Below are positions 1-7,519 of a stretch of DNA of 13,423 nucleotides, piece after piece. The notes under the pieces are model-generated. The model was not told the DNA's origin and did not search any database. It saw only the letters and a list, made by a program, of their open reading frames with translations. Made by a program: the position numbers and the translations under genes. This DNA comes from an uncultured Prevotella sp. (GTDB lineage Bacteria; Bacteroidota; Bacteroidia; Bacteroidales; Bacteroidaceae), in assembly GCA_900770025.1 (NCBI GenBank), contig CAAGIW010000038.1:1-13423 (forward strand). The letters are read 5' to 3'. Each line of letters opens with the position of its first letter. Position 1 is the first letter of the stretch.

Positions 1-2
1 TC

Positions 3-260
3 TGCCTTGAAACCGATGAGTGGTTAAGGCGACGGATACGCATGTGTATATGGAAGGCTTGGAAACTCCCGAAAACCCGAATCAAGAATCTTATCAAATG
101 CGGGATTAACGAGTATAATGCCCGCAAATGGGGTTATTGTAAGGGTTATTGGAGAGTGAGTGGCTCGCCAATAATGCAGATAGCAGCTTCTACAGCCAAT
201 CTTAGAAAGGCGGGGTTTCCTTGTTTGCGTGATTCGTATCTCGAATGGAACCCAAAATAG
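3..260 (+). CDS. ltrA: Group II intron-encoded reverse transcriptase/maturase, C-terminal part (partial)
   Basis: Only the last 85 residues are visible; the gene starts left of the window. The reading frame opens as C-L-E-T-D-E-W-L-R-R-R-I-R-M and continues with CIWKAWKLPKTRIKNLIKCG, then GYWRVSGSPI and a final LRKAGFPCLRDSYL. This is the usual C-terminal pattern of the group II intron maturase-specific (X/thumb) domain, which binds intron RNA and helps it splice. The protein stops soon after this block with no HNH endonuclease domain, so it is of the endonuclease-minus kind. Such introns usually insert through the reverse transcriptase and target DNA at replication forks, or at hairpins. Domain V begins three bases after the stop codon, as is normal. 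The ltrA symbol is used by family analogy. The reverse transcriptase active-site motif is not in view, so activity is unknown. Confidence 0.88.
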   Translation, partial: CLETDEWLRRRIRMCIWKAWKLPKTRIKNLIKCGINEYNARKWGYCKGYWRVSGSPIMQIAASTANLRKAGFPCLRDSYLEWNPK

Positions 261-262
261 GA

Positions 263-294
263 ACCGCCGTATGCGGAACCGCATGTACGGTGGT
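263..294 (+). ncRNA. Group II intron domain V catalytic hairpin
   Basis: The segment folds as ACCGCCGT (263-270) paired with ACGGTGGT (287-294), with one G-T wobble. A 2-base bulge, GT (285-286), follows, then a distal helix ATGCG/CGCAT (271-275 with 280-284) capped by the loop GAAC. A 5' helix carrying a CGC triad, a two-nucleotide bulge on the 3' strand and a short tetraloop-capped distal helix are the hallmarks of the domain V active site. No mismatch breaks the fold, so the catalytic core at this end appears functional. Confidence 0.88.
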
Positions 295-304
295 GTGAGA
301 GGTC

Positions 305-361
305 GGTAAACGTGAAAGTAGGAGATAAACATCTACGATTAACGTTTACCTCCTACTCGAT
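305..361 (+). ncRNA. Group II intron domain VI and 3' splice site
   Basis: GGTAAACGT (305-313) pairs with ACGTTTACC (342-350) to form the domain VI stem, followed by the tail TCCTACTCGAT that ends at 361. The A at 355 lies seven bases from the proposed 3' end, where a branch-point A would be expected. An alternative pairing also exists, GTAGGAG (318-324) with CTCCTAC (350-356), so the exact fold is uncertain. Confidence 0.7.
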
Positions 362-365
362 TGCT

Positions 366-3104
366 TCATCTTCTTCCGCTTTGTCCAATCATGCTTCGTA
401 TGGTGTTGTTGAAGTCGGTGGCAGCAAGCAGTTGTTCGATGCTCAGGTGCATCCTGTAGCGCCAGTAGTGTCGTGGGTTGGCCGGTATGTTGATGCGCTC
501 GGCCGATGCGTCTGGCAATCGCAGCGGTTCGCTGATGGCGAGCCAGTCTTGCAGCGACAGCAGGCAGAGCATAGACGGACAGGCCAAGTGGCGCTGCACC
601 ACCTCCTGGGCCACCCATGCCGGCATGGGGTGTGGGGCTGCGCCCTCGTGGTGCAGTCGCTCGCGGTAGTAGGTCTGCGTGCGCTCGTGGTTTTCGTCCC
701 ACCATTGGCGCATCGGTGCCATGTCGTGTGTGGAGATGGTGCACACGCTGCGGTAGGGGTTGCGCGACAGATGACCAAAGCGGATGCCGGCCTCCTTGGG
801 CATCGACTGTATCTCAAGGGTCAGTATGCGTAGTTCTTTCATCAGCCAGGGCACGCAGTCGGGCACCATACCCAGGTCTTCGGCACACACCAGCATGTCG
901 GTGCATTGGGTGAGTTGCGGCAACTTCTTCTGTGCTTCGCCATACCAGAAGTGGTTGTTGCGGCGATAGAAATAGTCGTTATACAGGCGGTTGAACACAA
1001 ATTTGTCGCTGTCGTAGAGGGCTTCATACACGGTATCGTTCTGCACGCCGATGCGCGGATGATACTTGTGCGGATGCTCCGTGTCGCTCACAAACAGCAC
1101 GTTGTTCACCAAGTGGTACAGTCCGTCGCGCAGCGCTGTGTTCTCTTCCGTGGTCTCCAGCGTTTTGAAGTAGGCTTCAATCCTTCTCTCCGTGTTATAT
1201 TCCGCCTTCAGGTTCCAGCAGTCGTCTGTCTGGTGGTTCAGGAAGGTGACTTTCACATATTCCGCCCGTTCGCCGAAGAGCCGGTCAATCACCCAGTCGC
1301 GTATGTAGGGCTGCGTGAACAGTTTCTCCTGAAACATCAGTCCGTAGGCCTCAATCTCCTGTTTGGTCATGGCCAATGCCGGAGAGAAATGCCCCAACAG
1401 TCCGTTCACGGCGTGTGATGGAATCTCCCAGATGCGGAAGAAGCCCAGCACATGGTCAATGCGGTAGGCGTCGAAGTATTCCGCCATCTTGCGGAATCGC
1501 TTCTTCCACCATTCATAGTTGTCCTCCTTCATTGCCCGCCAGTTGTAGGTGGGGAATCCCCAGTTCTGTCCATAGGCCGAGAACGCATCGGGTGGAGCGC
1601 CAGCCTGTCCGTTCAGGTTGAAGTATTTGGGCTCCATCCATGCTTCCACGCCGTGCCTGCTGATGCCGATGGGAATGTCGCCCTTGAGTATCACCCTGTG
1701 GGCGCGGGCATATTCGTGTGCCTCCTTCATCTGTTTGTCTAAGCAGAACTGCACAAAGGTCCAGAAGTCGATATCCTTGCCCATGGCTCCCTCGTGTATG
1801 CTCAGTGTCTTGCCCTTGCCTCCCTGCTGGGGTTCGCTGCACACTGTGTGCCGTGCGGTGTCCACGGTCACCTTCTCCTGCCATTGGTCAAAGCAGGCGG
1901 TGCCATATTTGTCTCTGAAATGGCAGAACACAGCATAGGGCAGCAGCCATTCGCTGTTGTGCTCCACAAAGTCGTGGTATTCCTTCGACTGCAGCATGTT
2001 CTCTTTTTCTCCCTTGGCCTCCGCCTGCAGTTGTCGGTACAGGTCGCGCAGATACGCCATTTTGTGGTTGTTCACCTGCTCGTAGTCTATCTGGGGCAGT
2101 GCATTCAGCATCCGCTGCAGTTGCTCATACTTGCCTCTTTTCCTGCTGTCTTTCAGTGCAGGCAGCTGTCTCAGGTCGATATACTGCGGATGCAGTGCAT
2201 AGATGCTGATGCTGTTGTAGGGGTAGGAGTCTTGCCAGGTGTGCGTGATGGTGGTGTCGTTGATGGGCAGCACCTGTATCACTCTCATGCGAGTGGCCAC
2301 GGCCCAATCCACCATCTTCTTCAGATCGCCGAAGTCGCCCACGCCAAAGCTCCCCTCCGAGCGCAGCGAGAACACGGGAATCACCACGCCGGCGCCGCGC
2401 CACTGACCTATGGGGAAGCGTGCATCGTCGGTTTCAAACACCATGCACTCCCCCTCCTTGCCCGCATGGGCGGCCATGCTCCGGTTGGCACCTATCTCCC
2501 ACATGGGTTCTTTCTCCCCGTTCTTGTCGATGATCACATATTTATATTCTATAAGGGGGTGGCAGAATCTGTCGGCATCCAAGGTGACACACCATTCGTG
2601 TGGCTGCACCTGCTGCATCTCCACCGCACGGTTCACGTCCCAGTCGCCCATACACTCCTCGCTGCCCACCACGGCCAGTCGCTCGTTGGGGCGCAGTTGC
2701 GGAGCCCTCACCTTCAGCGTCACGGCCCGTTTGTGGCAGGTGGCAGGCATCTGCTGCAACTCTGCCGTGGGGAAGGCGGCACTGTATAGCGGTGCATCTT
2801 CGGGAATGTCTGTCCACCGGTCGTGGCAGTGACACAGGGCAGTGCTCACGTTCGACAGTGCCAGGCGGTGGGGCATGATGAGCCACTCGCACCGCTGCTC
2901 GTTCCCGTTTTTCTCCACGCTGTAGTAGTAATCTATTGTCAGTGGTTTTCCCGATGCCACCTGCAGTTCTCCAGTCCAGTCGCTGCCGTTGTGTGTGGCC
3001 ATGCGTTGTTTCTTCACTTGCAGGGGATGCCGCGAGGTGATGACATTGAGTGTCAGTTCTTCTCCGAACGAAGTGACATACCTGAGATAAAACTTGATGT
3101 TCAT
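366..3104 (-). CDS. malQ: 4-alpha-glucanotransferase (GH77, DPE2-type, with two N-terminal starch-binding modules)
   Basis: A cytoplasmic disproportionating enzyme of 912 residues that transfers 4-alpha-glucan segments between maltodextrins and releases glucose. It lacks a signal peptide. Two CBM20-like modules (about residues 1-105 and 125-225) precede the GH77 barrel. The second has VVGSEECMGDWDVNRAVEM and an EYKYVI strand, typical of starch-binding folds. GH77 blocks are present: KGDIPIGIS (474-482), AYRIDHVLGFFRIWEIP with the nucleophile D550, CAEDLG with the acid/base E742, and STHDM with D794. About 150 extra residues (roughly 310-460) split the catalytic domain, as in plant DPE2 and other Bacteroidota MalQ proteins. 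The length is normal for that type and there is no frameshift. The start is the first ATG after AAAGGAAA. A LacI-like operator lies 128 bases upstream of the start. The stop codon lies 4 bases from the group II intron end. Confidence 0.95.
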   Translation of the reverse strand: MNIKFYLRYVTSFGEELTLNVITSRHPLQVKKQRMATHNGSDWTGELQVASGKPLTIDYYYSVEKNGNEQRCEWLIMPHRLALSNVSTALCHCHDRWTDIPEDAPLYSAAFPTAELQQMPATCHKRAVTLKVRAPQLRPNERLAVVGSEECMGDWDVNRAVEMQQVQPHEWCVTLDADRFCHPLIEYKYVIIDKNGEKEPMWEIGANRSMAAHAGKEGECMVFETDDARFPIGQWRGAGVVIPVFSLRSEGSFGVGDFGDLKKMVDWAVATRMRVIQVLPINDTTITHTWQDSYPYNSISIYALHPQYIDLRQLPALKDSRKRGKYEQLQRMLNALPQIDYEQVNNHKMAYLRDLYRQLQAEAKGEKENMLQSKEYHDFVEHNSEWLLPYAVFCHFRDKYGTACFDQWQEKVTVDTARHTVCSEPQQGGKGKTLSIHEGAMGKDIDFWTFVQFCLDKQMKEAHEYARAHRVILKGDIPIGISRHGVEAWMEPKYFNLNGQAGAPPDAFSAYGQNWGFPTYNWRAMKEDNYEWWKKRFRKMAEYFDAYRIDHVLGFFRIWEIPSHAVNGLLGHFSPALAMTKQEIEAYGLMFQEKLFTQPYIRDWVIDRLFGERAEYVKVTFLNHQTDDCWNLKAEYNTERRIEAYFKTLETTEENTALRDGLYHLVNNVLFVSDTEHPHKYHPRIGVQNDTVYEALYDSDKFVFNRLYNDYFYRRNNHFWYGEAQKKLPQLTQCTDMLVCAEDLGMVPDCVPWLMKELRILTLEIQSMPKEAGIRFGHLSRNPYRSVCTISTHDMAPMRQWWDENHERTQTYYRERLHHEGAAPHPMPAWVAQEVVQRHLACPSMLCLLSLQDWLAISEPLRLPDASAERINIPANPRHYWRYRMHLSIEQLLAATDFNNTIRSMIGQSGRR

Positions 3105-3176
3105 AGTGTTTTCCTTTAAGGCTTCCGCATCAGTTGCTCAGAAGTCGGATGAATAGTTGTAGTCGTGTTTCAAAGG

Positions 3177-3184
3177 CTAAGATA
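3177..3184 (-). promoter_or_regulatory. Weak -7 promoter candidate for malQ
   Basis: Read leftward the sequence is TATCTTAG, one base off the Bacteroidota -7 consensus TAnnTTTG. It is overlapped by TAGCCTTTG, which has the right bases but a three-base gap. No good TTTG -33 element lies at the usual distance, so this is only a candidate. It would give a leader of about 65 bases. Confidence 0.25.
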
Positions 3185-3232
3185 CAAAAAATAATCGTTC
3201 CCCTTGTCATTAAACAGGAAAGATTGCGTGAA

Positions 3233-3256
3233 AGTTGTGCAAATGTTTGCACAACT
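3233..3256. promoter_or_regulatory. Inverted repeat resembling a LacI/GalR-family operator upstream of malQ
   Basis: AGTTGTGCAAA and TTTGCACAACT are exact reverse complements, 11 bases each, separated only by TG. The inner part, GCAAATGTTTGC, differs by one base from GCAAACGTTTGC, the typical core of operators bound by LacI/GalR-family regulators such as maltose regulators of the MalR type. Lying upstream of a maltodextrin enzyme gene, it is a plausible sugar-responsive control site. The regulator itself is not in the window, so this link is inference. Confidence 0.5.
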
Positions 3257-3380
3257 CCGTTTTCTCTCTCCCTCCGTAATGCTTTTTTTTATTTCTGTAA
3301 ATGACTGATGATGAGAGTGAAACGTGCTTCTTGAAAGCTACCTTTCCGGTATTCTCATTCCATGTCCATTTTTTTTATTT

Positions 3381-3468
3381 TCTAAAACGGTGCGTTTTGC
3401 GTTCTAAAATGGTGCATTTTGCATTCCAAAACGGTGCGTTTTGCATTCCAAAACGGTGCGTTTTGCAA
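3381..3468. repeat. Tandem array 1: four 22-bp palindromic repeats
   Basis: Four head-to-tail units start at 3381, 3403, 3425 and 3447. Each begins TCTAAAA or TCCAAAA and has the core AAAACGGTGCGTTTT, with six-base arms around GTG (seven when flanked by C and G). Unit 2 reads AAAATGGTGCATTTT, so both arms change and the symmetry is kept. Units 3 and 4 are almost identical. The array starts 277 bases from the malQ start and ends 171 bases before the lipoprotein start. The same family recurs at 12131-12196. There are no unique spacers, so this is not a CRISPR array. Its role is unknown. Confidence 0.9.
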
Positions 3469-3639
3469 ATCACTATGTTTTTCCCTGTTTTTCCGTGCCC
3501 GAATTTGTTCAATGCAGTTGTATCACTACACGCAGGAAAAAATCATCTCTTGGAAGGAGATTCAGCAAAAAAGAGAGGTGAAAACGCATGGAAAGAAGAC
3601 GTTTAATAGTTCATTTTATTAATTAATTATCAAAGTTTT

Positions 3640-6600
3640 ATGAAAAGAAAGTTTATTAGTGCATTACTCTTTGGAGCCACAATCATGGCGACAACGAGTA
3701 CGTTCGTTGCATGTAAGGACTACGATGACGACATTACCGAGCTTCGTAGCCTCATATCTACGGACGCATCCGACCTGACCGCTCTTATAGACAAGAACGC
3801 AAAGTCGGTAAAAGAACAGATCAGCGCTTTGGACGAGCAGGGCAAGTCTCTCGAAGAGGCTTACAAACTGGCCGACCAGGCACTGCAGGATGCCATTGCC
3901 AAGGCCAAGGCTGAGGCTGTGGCCGATGCTTCTGACAAAGCTGCTGCAGCAGAGGCAGCCGCCAAGTCGTATGCAAACGTGCAGGTAGAAGAGGCCCGTA
4001 AGGCCGCTGTGGCAGAGGCTCTTGAGATGGTGAACGCCGCCAAAGCCGAACTGCAGGGCAAGCTTGATGCCGCCAATGCACTGATAGCAGAGGCACAGGC
4101 AGCCATCGCAGCCAACAAAAGTGCCATCGACGCCAATAAGAGTGAGATTGAAGCCAACAAGGCTGCCATCTCTGCTTTGATTGCAGCCGACGTGGAATTG
4201 CAGAAGGGCATCACTGCAGCACAGGCAAGGGCTGATGAGGCTTACAGTCTGGCCAATGCTGCCAAGGAGATTGCCGACAAGAACTCTGCCGACATTGCCA
4301 CTCTGCAGACCAAGCTGGCAGAGGTGGCTGCCAACCTTGACGCTGTCAAGACTGCTCTGGAAGGCCGCGTGACAGTGCTCGAAGGACAGGTGAGCACACT
4401 GCTGGCCAAGGCTGAGGCACAGGCCACCGAGATAGCATCGCTCGAAGGACAGCTCAAGTCGCTGAAGGAAAGCAACGACAAGGCCATTGCAGAGTTGCAA
4501 GGCAAGGATGCCGAGTTGGAGGCTCTGATCAAGAAGAATAACGACGAAATCACCAAGAAGCTGGACAGCGAAGTGGCTGCACTCAAGACCGAGGCTGCCA
4601 ACAACCTGAAAGAGGCCAAGGCCTACACCGATGCTCTGAGAAGCTATGTGGACGGTCAGCTGAACACACTGAAGAGTGACATCACTTCTATCAACACGTC
4701 GATCAGTGAGTTGAAGACTGCGTATGCCAATGCAGACAAGACTCTTCAGAAGAATATCAACGACCTCAAGACAAACTTGGAGGGTCAGATCTCTGCTCTC
4801 AAGACTGCACAGAGCACCACTGACAGCAATCAGAATCAGAGGATTACTGCTCTTGAGAACACTCTGAAGGCATTGGAGGACGGCAACATCACGAAGTTTG
4901 CTGAAAAGGTGAACCAAATGGGAACCAACATCACCACTCTGCAAGGCGATGTGCTGGCCCTCAACAACAGCTTGGCTCTTGAAACCAAGCGCCTGAAGGG
5001 ACTCGTGTTTGCTCCCACCGCCTTTGTAGATGGTATTGAGTGCATCCAGTTCACCACTCTGAAGTATCAAGACTGGACCAACAACACCTCAAAGTGGGAG
5101 GCCAACGCTGCTGTAGCAAGCAATCCTTACTATGTGATTGACGACGCTCAGCACACCGAAGAGTGGATTGTGAACCCGAAGAACGCCAAGTTGTCTGACA
5201 TCACCAGCCTGTCGTTCGTGTCCAACACGGCCACCAACCTTCACGCTGTTTCCCAAACCGCTCCTATCGCAGTGGCAGAAATGCCTACTGCTATCAACAA
5301 CGGTGTGATGAAGCTGAAGCTGAAGAAGACCACCACAAACTCGTTCGGTACCGACAGAAACAATTTCACCATCGTAGCCCTGAAGGCCACGCTGTCTGAC
5401 GATCTGCTCACAGATGCAGAGAAGGCTGCCGGCGAAAAGGCTGAAGTATATTCTGACTGGGCACGCCTGTATGAGACCTCTGTAACTCCGTATATCCACA
5501 ACAAGCTCGCAACAAGCGAATCAAGCAGCCGCGAAATCACGCTTAGTGATGGTGTTTCCACAGAAACAGAGACCTACGCTCACTTCTGGAACTACGGCCA
5601 GGCTTACAACAACAGTGGCAAGACTGCTTCACTCGGTGCCGACTACAACTACCGCCACATCGCCAAGAACGTGTATTATAAGGAGTCTATCGACCTGAAC
5701 ACCCTCGTGGAGGTTTGCGACAAGAATGGCAAGAAGTACGACATCGAGAACTATGGTCTGAAGTTCTACTTCTACCTGATGGACTACAAACTCCAGAATA
5801 TGGGTGGCACTACCGACGTAACCAACCAGAAGAACTTCGCCAAGTTGACCGACGGTCACATCCTTACCTCTACCGCCCGCGACGGCGTTACCGAGAAGAA
5901 CCGCGATGCCATTGGCAAGCAGCCCATGATTCAGGTGGTTCTGAAGGATATTAGAAGCGGCGAGTCTAACGCCAAGGTGGTGGATGTGCGCTACTTCAAG
6001 ATACAGTGGACCGACAAGGAGGTTTACGATGTGTTTGGTTCTATTGGCGACTTCAGCAAGAACTACGTATGCGCCGGTGACGTGAGCCAGACCGTTGGCG
6101 AACAGATGGTGAACAGCATCTACACTCATTACAACATGACACGCAGCGAGTTCCACAACTCTTACGACCTCAACACAACCCTGTTTGCAACTGAGGCTGC
6201 TGCAAAGGCAGGCACTCCTGTAAAGGCTAACCTCGGCACCATCACCGACCTGACCGACTGGGCAGACCCAGGCCAGACTCACAACCTGAAGTGGACTATC
6301 AGCACCGTCAACAACGTTGCTACCCAGGCTGAATACAATGCCGGCAAGAAGGTGATTACTGCTTACGGCTACTTCCAGAGTAAGACCAACCCGAACAGCA
6401 AGATTGTGTTCTCTCTGAAGCTCACCCTCAACATCGCTAAGATGGGCTATGCAGCCACAGTGGGCAAAGACCAGGCTATGTGGAAGGACGGTGCACGCAC
6501 TGTGAACCCCGTGCTCGTGAGCGATCCTACCTACGGCAGCAGCGCAGGATATGTAACAACCATGATTCGCGGCAACCTGCTTAAGGGCTATCTCAAGAAT

Positions 6601-7431
6601 GGTGTGACACCCGGTTCATACACTGACTTGGTGAATACGGCCACAGATGATGCTAAGTTCAAGTTCGACAGCAGCAAGCTCTCTGCTCTTGCATCTGCCA
6701 CAGGTACCACCGCCAGCAAGTGGACCGTGAGCGCTGATGGCCTGACCCTGAGCTACAACGGCGTGGTGGCTGCCACTATCAACGCTACCGACGGCACCGT
6801 GAAACTGCAGGAAAGCAATGACGGACTGGCAGGAAGCACTCCTACATCTGCTGCCAAACTGCTCGTGGGACACAGCGCTCCTGTGAAGTTGGAAGGCGAA
6901 TTCTGCGACCTCATCGACAATATCGATGCCTACAACGTGAACTTCCTCGCTCCGCTGACCATCACATCGGCCTCTGCAACAAGAGAGTTGGTTGACATGA
7001 CCTCCGGAGGTTCTGCTACCGCTTCTCTCGCAGGTACCATCGAAATCAAGGAGGCATTCCCCGCCAACCCCGTGATTGTATGGAACAACAACGCTGCTGG
7101 AAACAATCCTGTGAACAATACGACTCTGGTAGCTTGGTATGGCGTGCAGACTCCTGTTTACGATGTGGCCAATGCCAAGACCAACATCCAGAAGAACGGT
7201 ACCATCGGCAGCAGTTGCAACGTGAAACTGAGCGACATCAAGAACGCCGACAACACCGTGAAGTACTCAGTTGAGGTGAATGGTGCGGGTGCATCAACCA
7301 CAGTGACCTTCCACAACCTCTCTGGTAACGCAATCGGACAGTCGTTCAAGATTGAGATTCCTGTGAACATCACAACGAAGTGGCAGTCGATGAGCGCTAA
7401 GGTGGTGGTTGTTGTTAAACCGAACATCTAA
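3640..7431 (+). CDS. Large surface lipoprotein: N-terminal coiled coil and beta-rich C-terminal half
   Basis: 1263 residues. The first 25 form a lipoprotein signal ending in the lipobox TFVAC (Cys25). The residues after it, KDYDDDI, are an acidic run like the lipoprotein export signals that send Bacteroidota lipoproteins to the cell surface. This start is common to many Prevotella and Bacteroides surface proteins of unknown function (DUF4988-like). Residues about 30-450 are Ala/Lys/Glu-rich and almost continuous heptads, for example ANKSAIDANKSEIEANKAAI, which predicts a long coiled-coil stalk. From about 454 (GLVFAPTAFVDGIEC) to the end the protein is Thr/Asn/Val-rich and strand-like, as in adhesin heads. 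Codon use is uniform and no stop or frameshift interrupts it. A structural, adhesive or glycan-binding role is inferred; no enzyme motif is visible. A hairpin follows the stop codon. Confidence 0.9.
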   Translation: MKRKFISALLFGATIMATTSTFVACKDYDDDITELRSLISTDASDLTALIDKNAKSVKEQISALDEQGKSLEEAYKLADQALQDAIAKAKAEAVADASDKAAAAEAAAKSYANVQVEEARKAAVAEALEMVNAAKAELQGKLDAANALIAEAQAAIAANKSAIDANKSEIEANKAAISALIAADVELQKGITAAQARADEAYSLANAAKEIADKNSADIATLQTKLAEVAANLDAVKTALEGRVTVLEGQVSTLLAKAEAQATEIASLEGQLKSLKESNDKAIAELQGKDAELEALIKKNNDEITKKLDSEVAALKTEAANNLKEAKAYTDALRSYVDGQLNTLKSDITSINTSISELKTAYANADKTLQKNINDLKTNLEGQISALKTAQSTTDSNQNQRITALENTLKALEDGNITKFAEKVNQMGTNITTLQGDVLALNNSLALETKRLKGLVFAPTAFVDGIECIQFTTLKYQDWTNNTSKWEANAAVASNPYYVIDDAQHTEEWIVNPKNAKLSDITSLSFVSNTATNLHAVSQTAPIAVAEMPTAINNGVMKLKLKKTTTNSFGTDRNNFTIVALKATLSDDLLTDAEKAAGEKAEVYSDWARLYETSVTPYIHNKLATSESSSREITLSDGVSTETETYAHFWNYGQAYNNSGKTASLGADYNYRHIAKNVYYKESIDLNTLVEVCDKNGKKYDIENYGLKFYFYLMDYKLQNMGGTTDVTNQKNFAKLTDGHILTSTARDGVTEKNRDAIGKQPMIQVVLKDIRSGESNAKVVDVRYFKIQWTDKEVYDVFGSIGDFSKNYVCAGDVSQTVGEQMVNSIYTHYNMTRSEFHNSYDLNTTLFATEAAAKAGTPVKANLGTITDLTDWADPGQTHNLKWTISTVNNVATQAEYNAGKKVITAYGYFQSKTNPNSKIVFSLKLTLNIAKMGYAATVGKDQAMWKDGARTVNPVLVSDPTYGSSAGYVTTMIRGNLLKGYLKNGVTPGSYTDLVNTATDDAKFKFDSSKLSALASATGTTASKWTVSADGLTLSYNGVVAATINATDGTVKLQESNDGLAGSTPTSAAKLLVGHSAPVKLEGEFCDLIDNIDAYNVNFLAPLTITSASATRELVDMTSGGSATASLAGTIEIKEAFPANPVIVWNNNAAGNNPVNNTTLVAWYGVQTPVYDVANAKTNIQKNGTIGSSCNVKLSDIKNADNTVKYSVEVNGAGASTTVTFHNLSGNAIGQSFKIEIPVNITTKWQSMSAKVVVVVKPNI

Positions 7432-7463
7432 TAAACAGTCACAATACATTAAACTCTTTTTCG

Positions 7464-7499
7464 TGAAAGACACCTTTTCTCTGTAAGAGGTGTCTTTCA
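7464..7499 (+). terminator. Hairpin, probable terminator after the large lipoprotein gene
   Basis: GAAAGACACC (7465-7474) is exactly complementary to GGTGTCTTTC (7489-7498), and T7464-A7499 adds a pair. The loop side can zip up three or four more bases. It lies 33 bases after the lipoprotein stop codon. The T-tract is poor (the stem ends CTTTCATT), so termination may be partial and some transcript could read on into the next gene, which starts 20 bases later. Confidence 0.65.
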
Positions 7500-7519
7500 T
7501 TACCACTAAACACAATACG

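Larger units (their letters stand above)
1..361 (+). mobile_element. 3' end of a group II intron (maturase C-terminus plus domains V and VI)
   Basis: The left edge of the window lies inside a group II intron on the plus strand. The end of the intron-encoded reverse transcriptase/maturase is followed directly by a domain V hairpin (263-294), a domain VI stem and a 3' tail TCCTACTCGAT, a common end for bacterial group II introns. The intron therefore ends at 361, only 4 bases before the malQ stop codon on the opposite strand. The 5' part (domains I-IV and most of the ORF) lies outside the window, so whether the whole element is intact cannot be judged. Domains V and VI and the protein end look undamaged. 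The 3' boundary is inferred from the tail motif and could be off by one base. Confidence 0.9.
3105..3639. other. Divergent intergenic region between malQ and the coiled-coil lipoprotein gene
   Basis: A 535-base AT-rich spacer without a supportable gene. From left to right it holds a weak leftward promoter candidate for malQ (near 3177-3184), an inverted repeat at 3233-3256, a T-rich stretch, four tandem 22-bp palindromic repeats (3381-3468) and an untranslated leader rich in purines up to the ATG at 3640. I find no exact TAnnTTTG element for the rightward gene. TATGTTTT (3474-3481), just after the array, is one base off but lacks a TTTG at the right distance. Confidence 0.7.

Noticed and set aside
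1794..2789. Plus-strand open frame of 331 codons inside malQ
   Set aside because: It lies opposite conserved GH77 sequence and is His/Val/Leu-rich with no recognisable family. Antisense shadow.
3381..3468. CRISPR array
   Set aside because: The units are contiguous with no unique spacers, and there are no cas genes.
3381..3468. Plasmid-type iterons or a replication origin
   Set aside because: A 22-bp period resembles some iterons, but no Rep gene or DnaA-box cluster is present, and a second array lies far away beside ordinary genes.
3301..3606. Open frame of 101 codons spanning the 22-bp array
   Set aside because: Its FQNGAFC-like repeats are just the translated 22-bp units, and 22 is not a multiple of three, so frames shift from unit to unit. 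No signal or domain.
3664..5070. Minus-strand open frame of 468 codons opposite the lipoprotein coiled coil
   Set aside because: It is the shadow of a repetitive Ala/Lys/Glu-rich coding strand: Leu/Ser/Cys-rich with no domain or signal. The plus-strand gene has a clear signal peptide and heptads.
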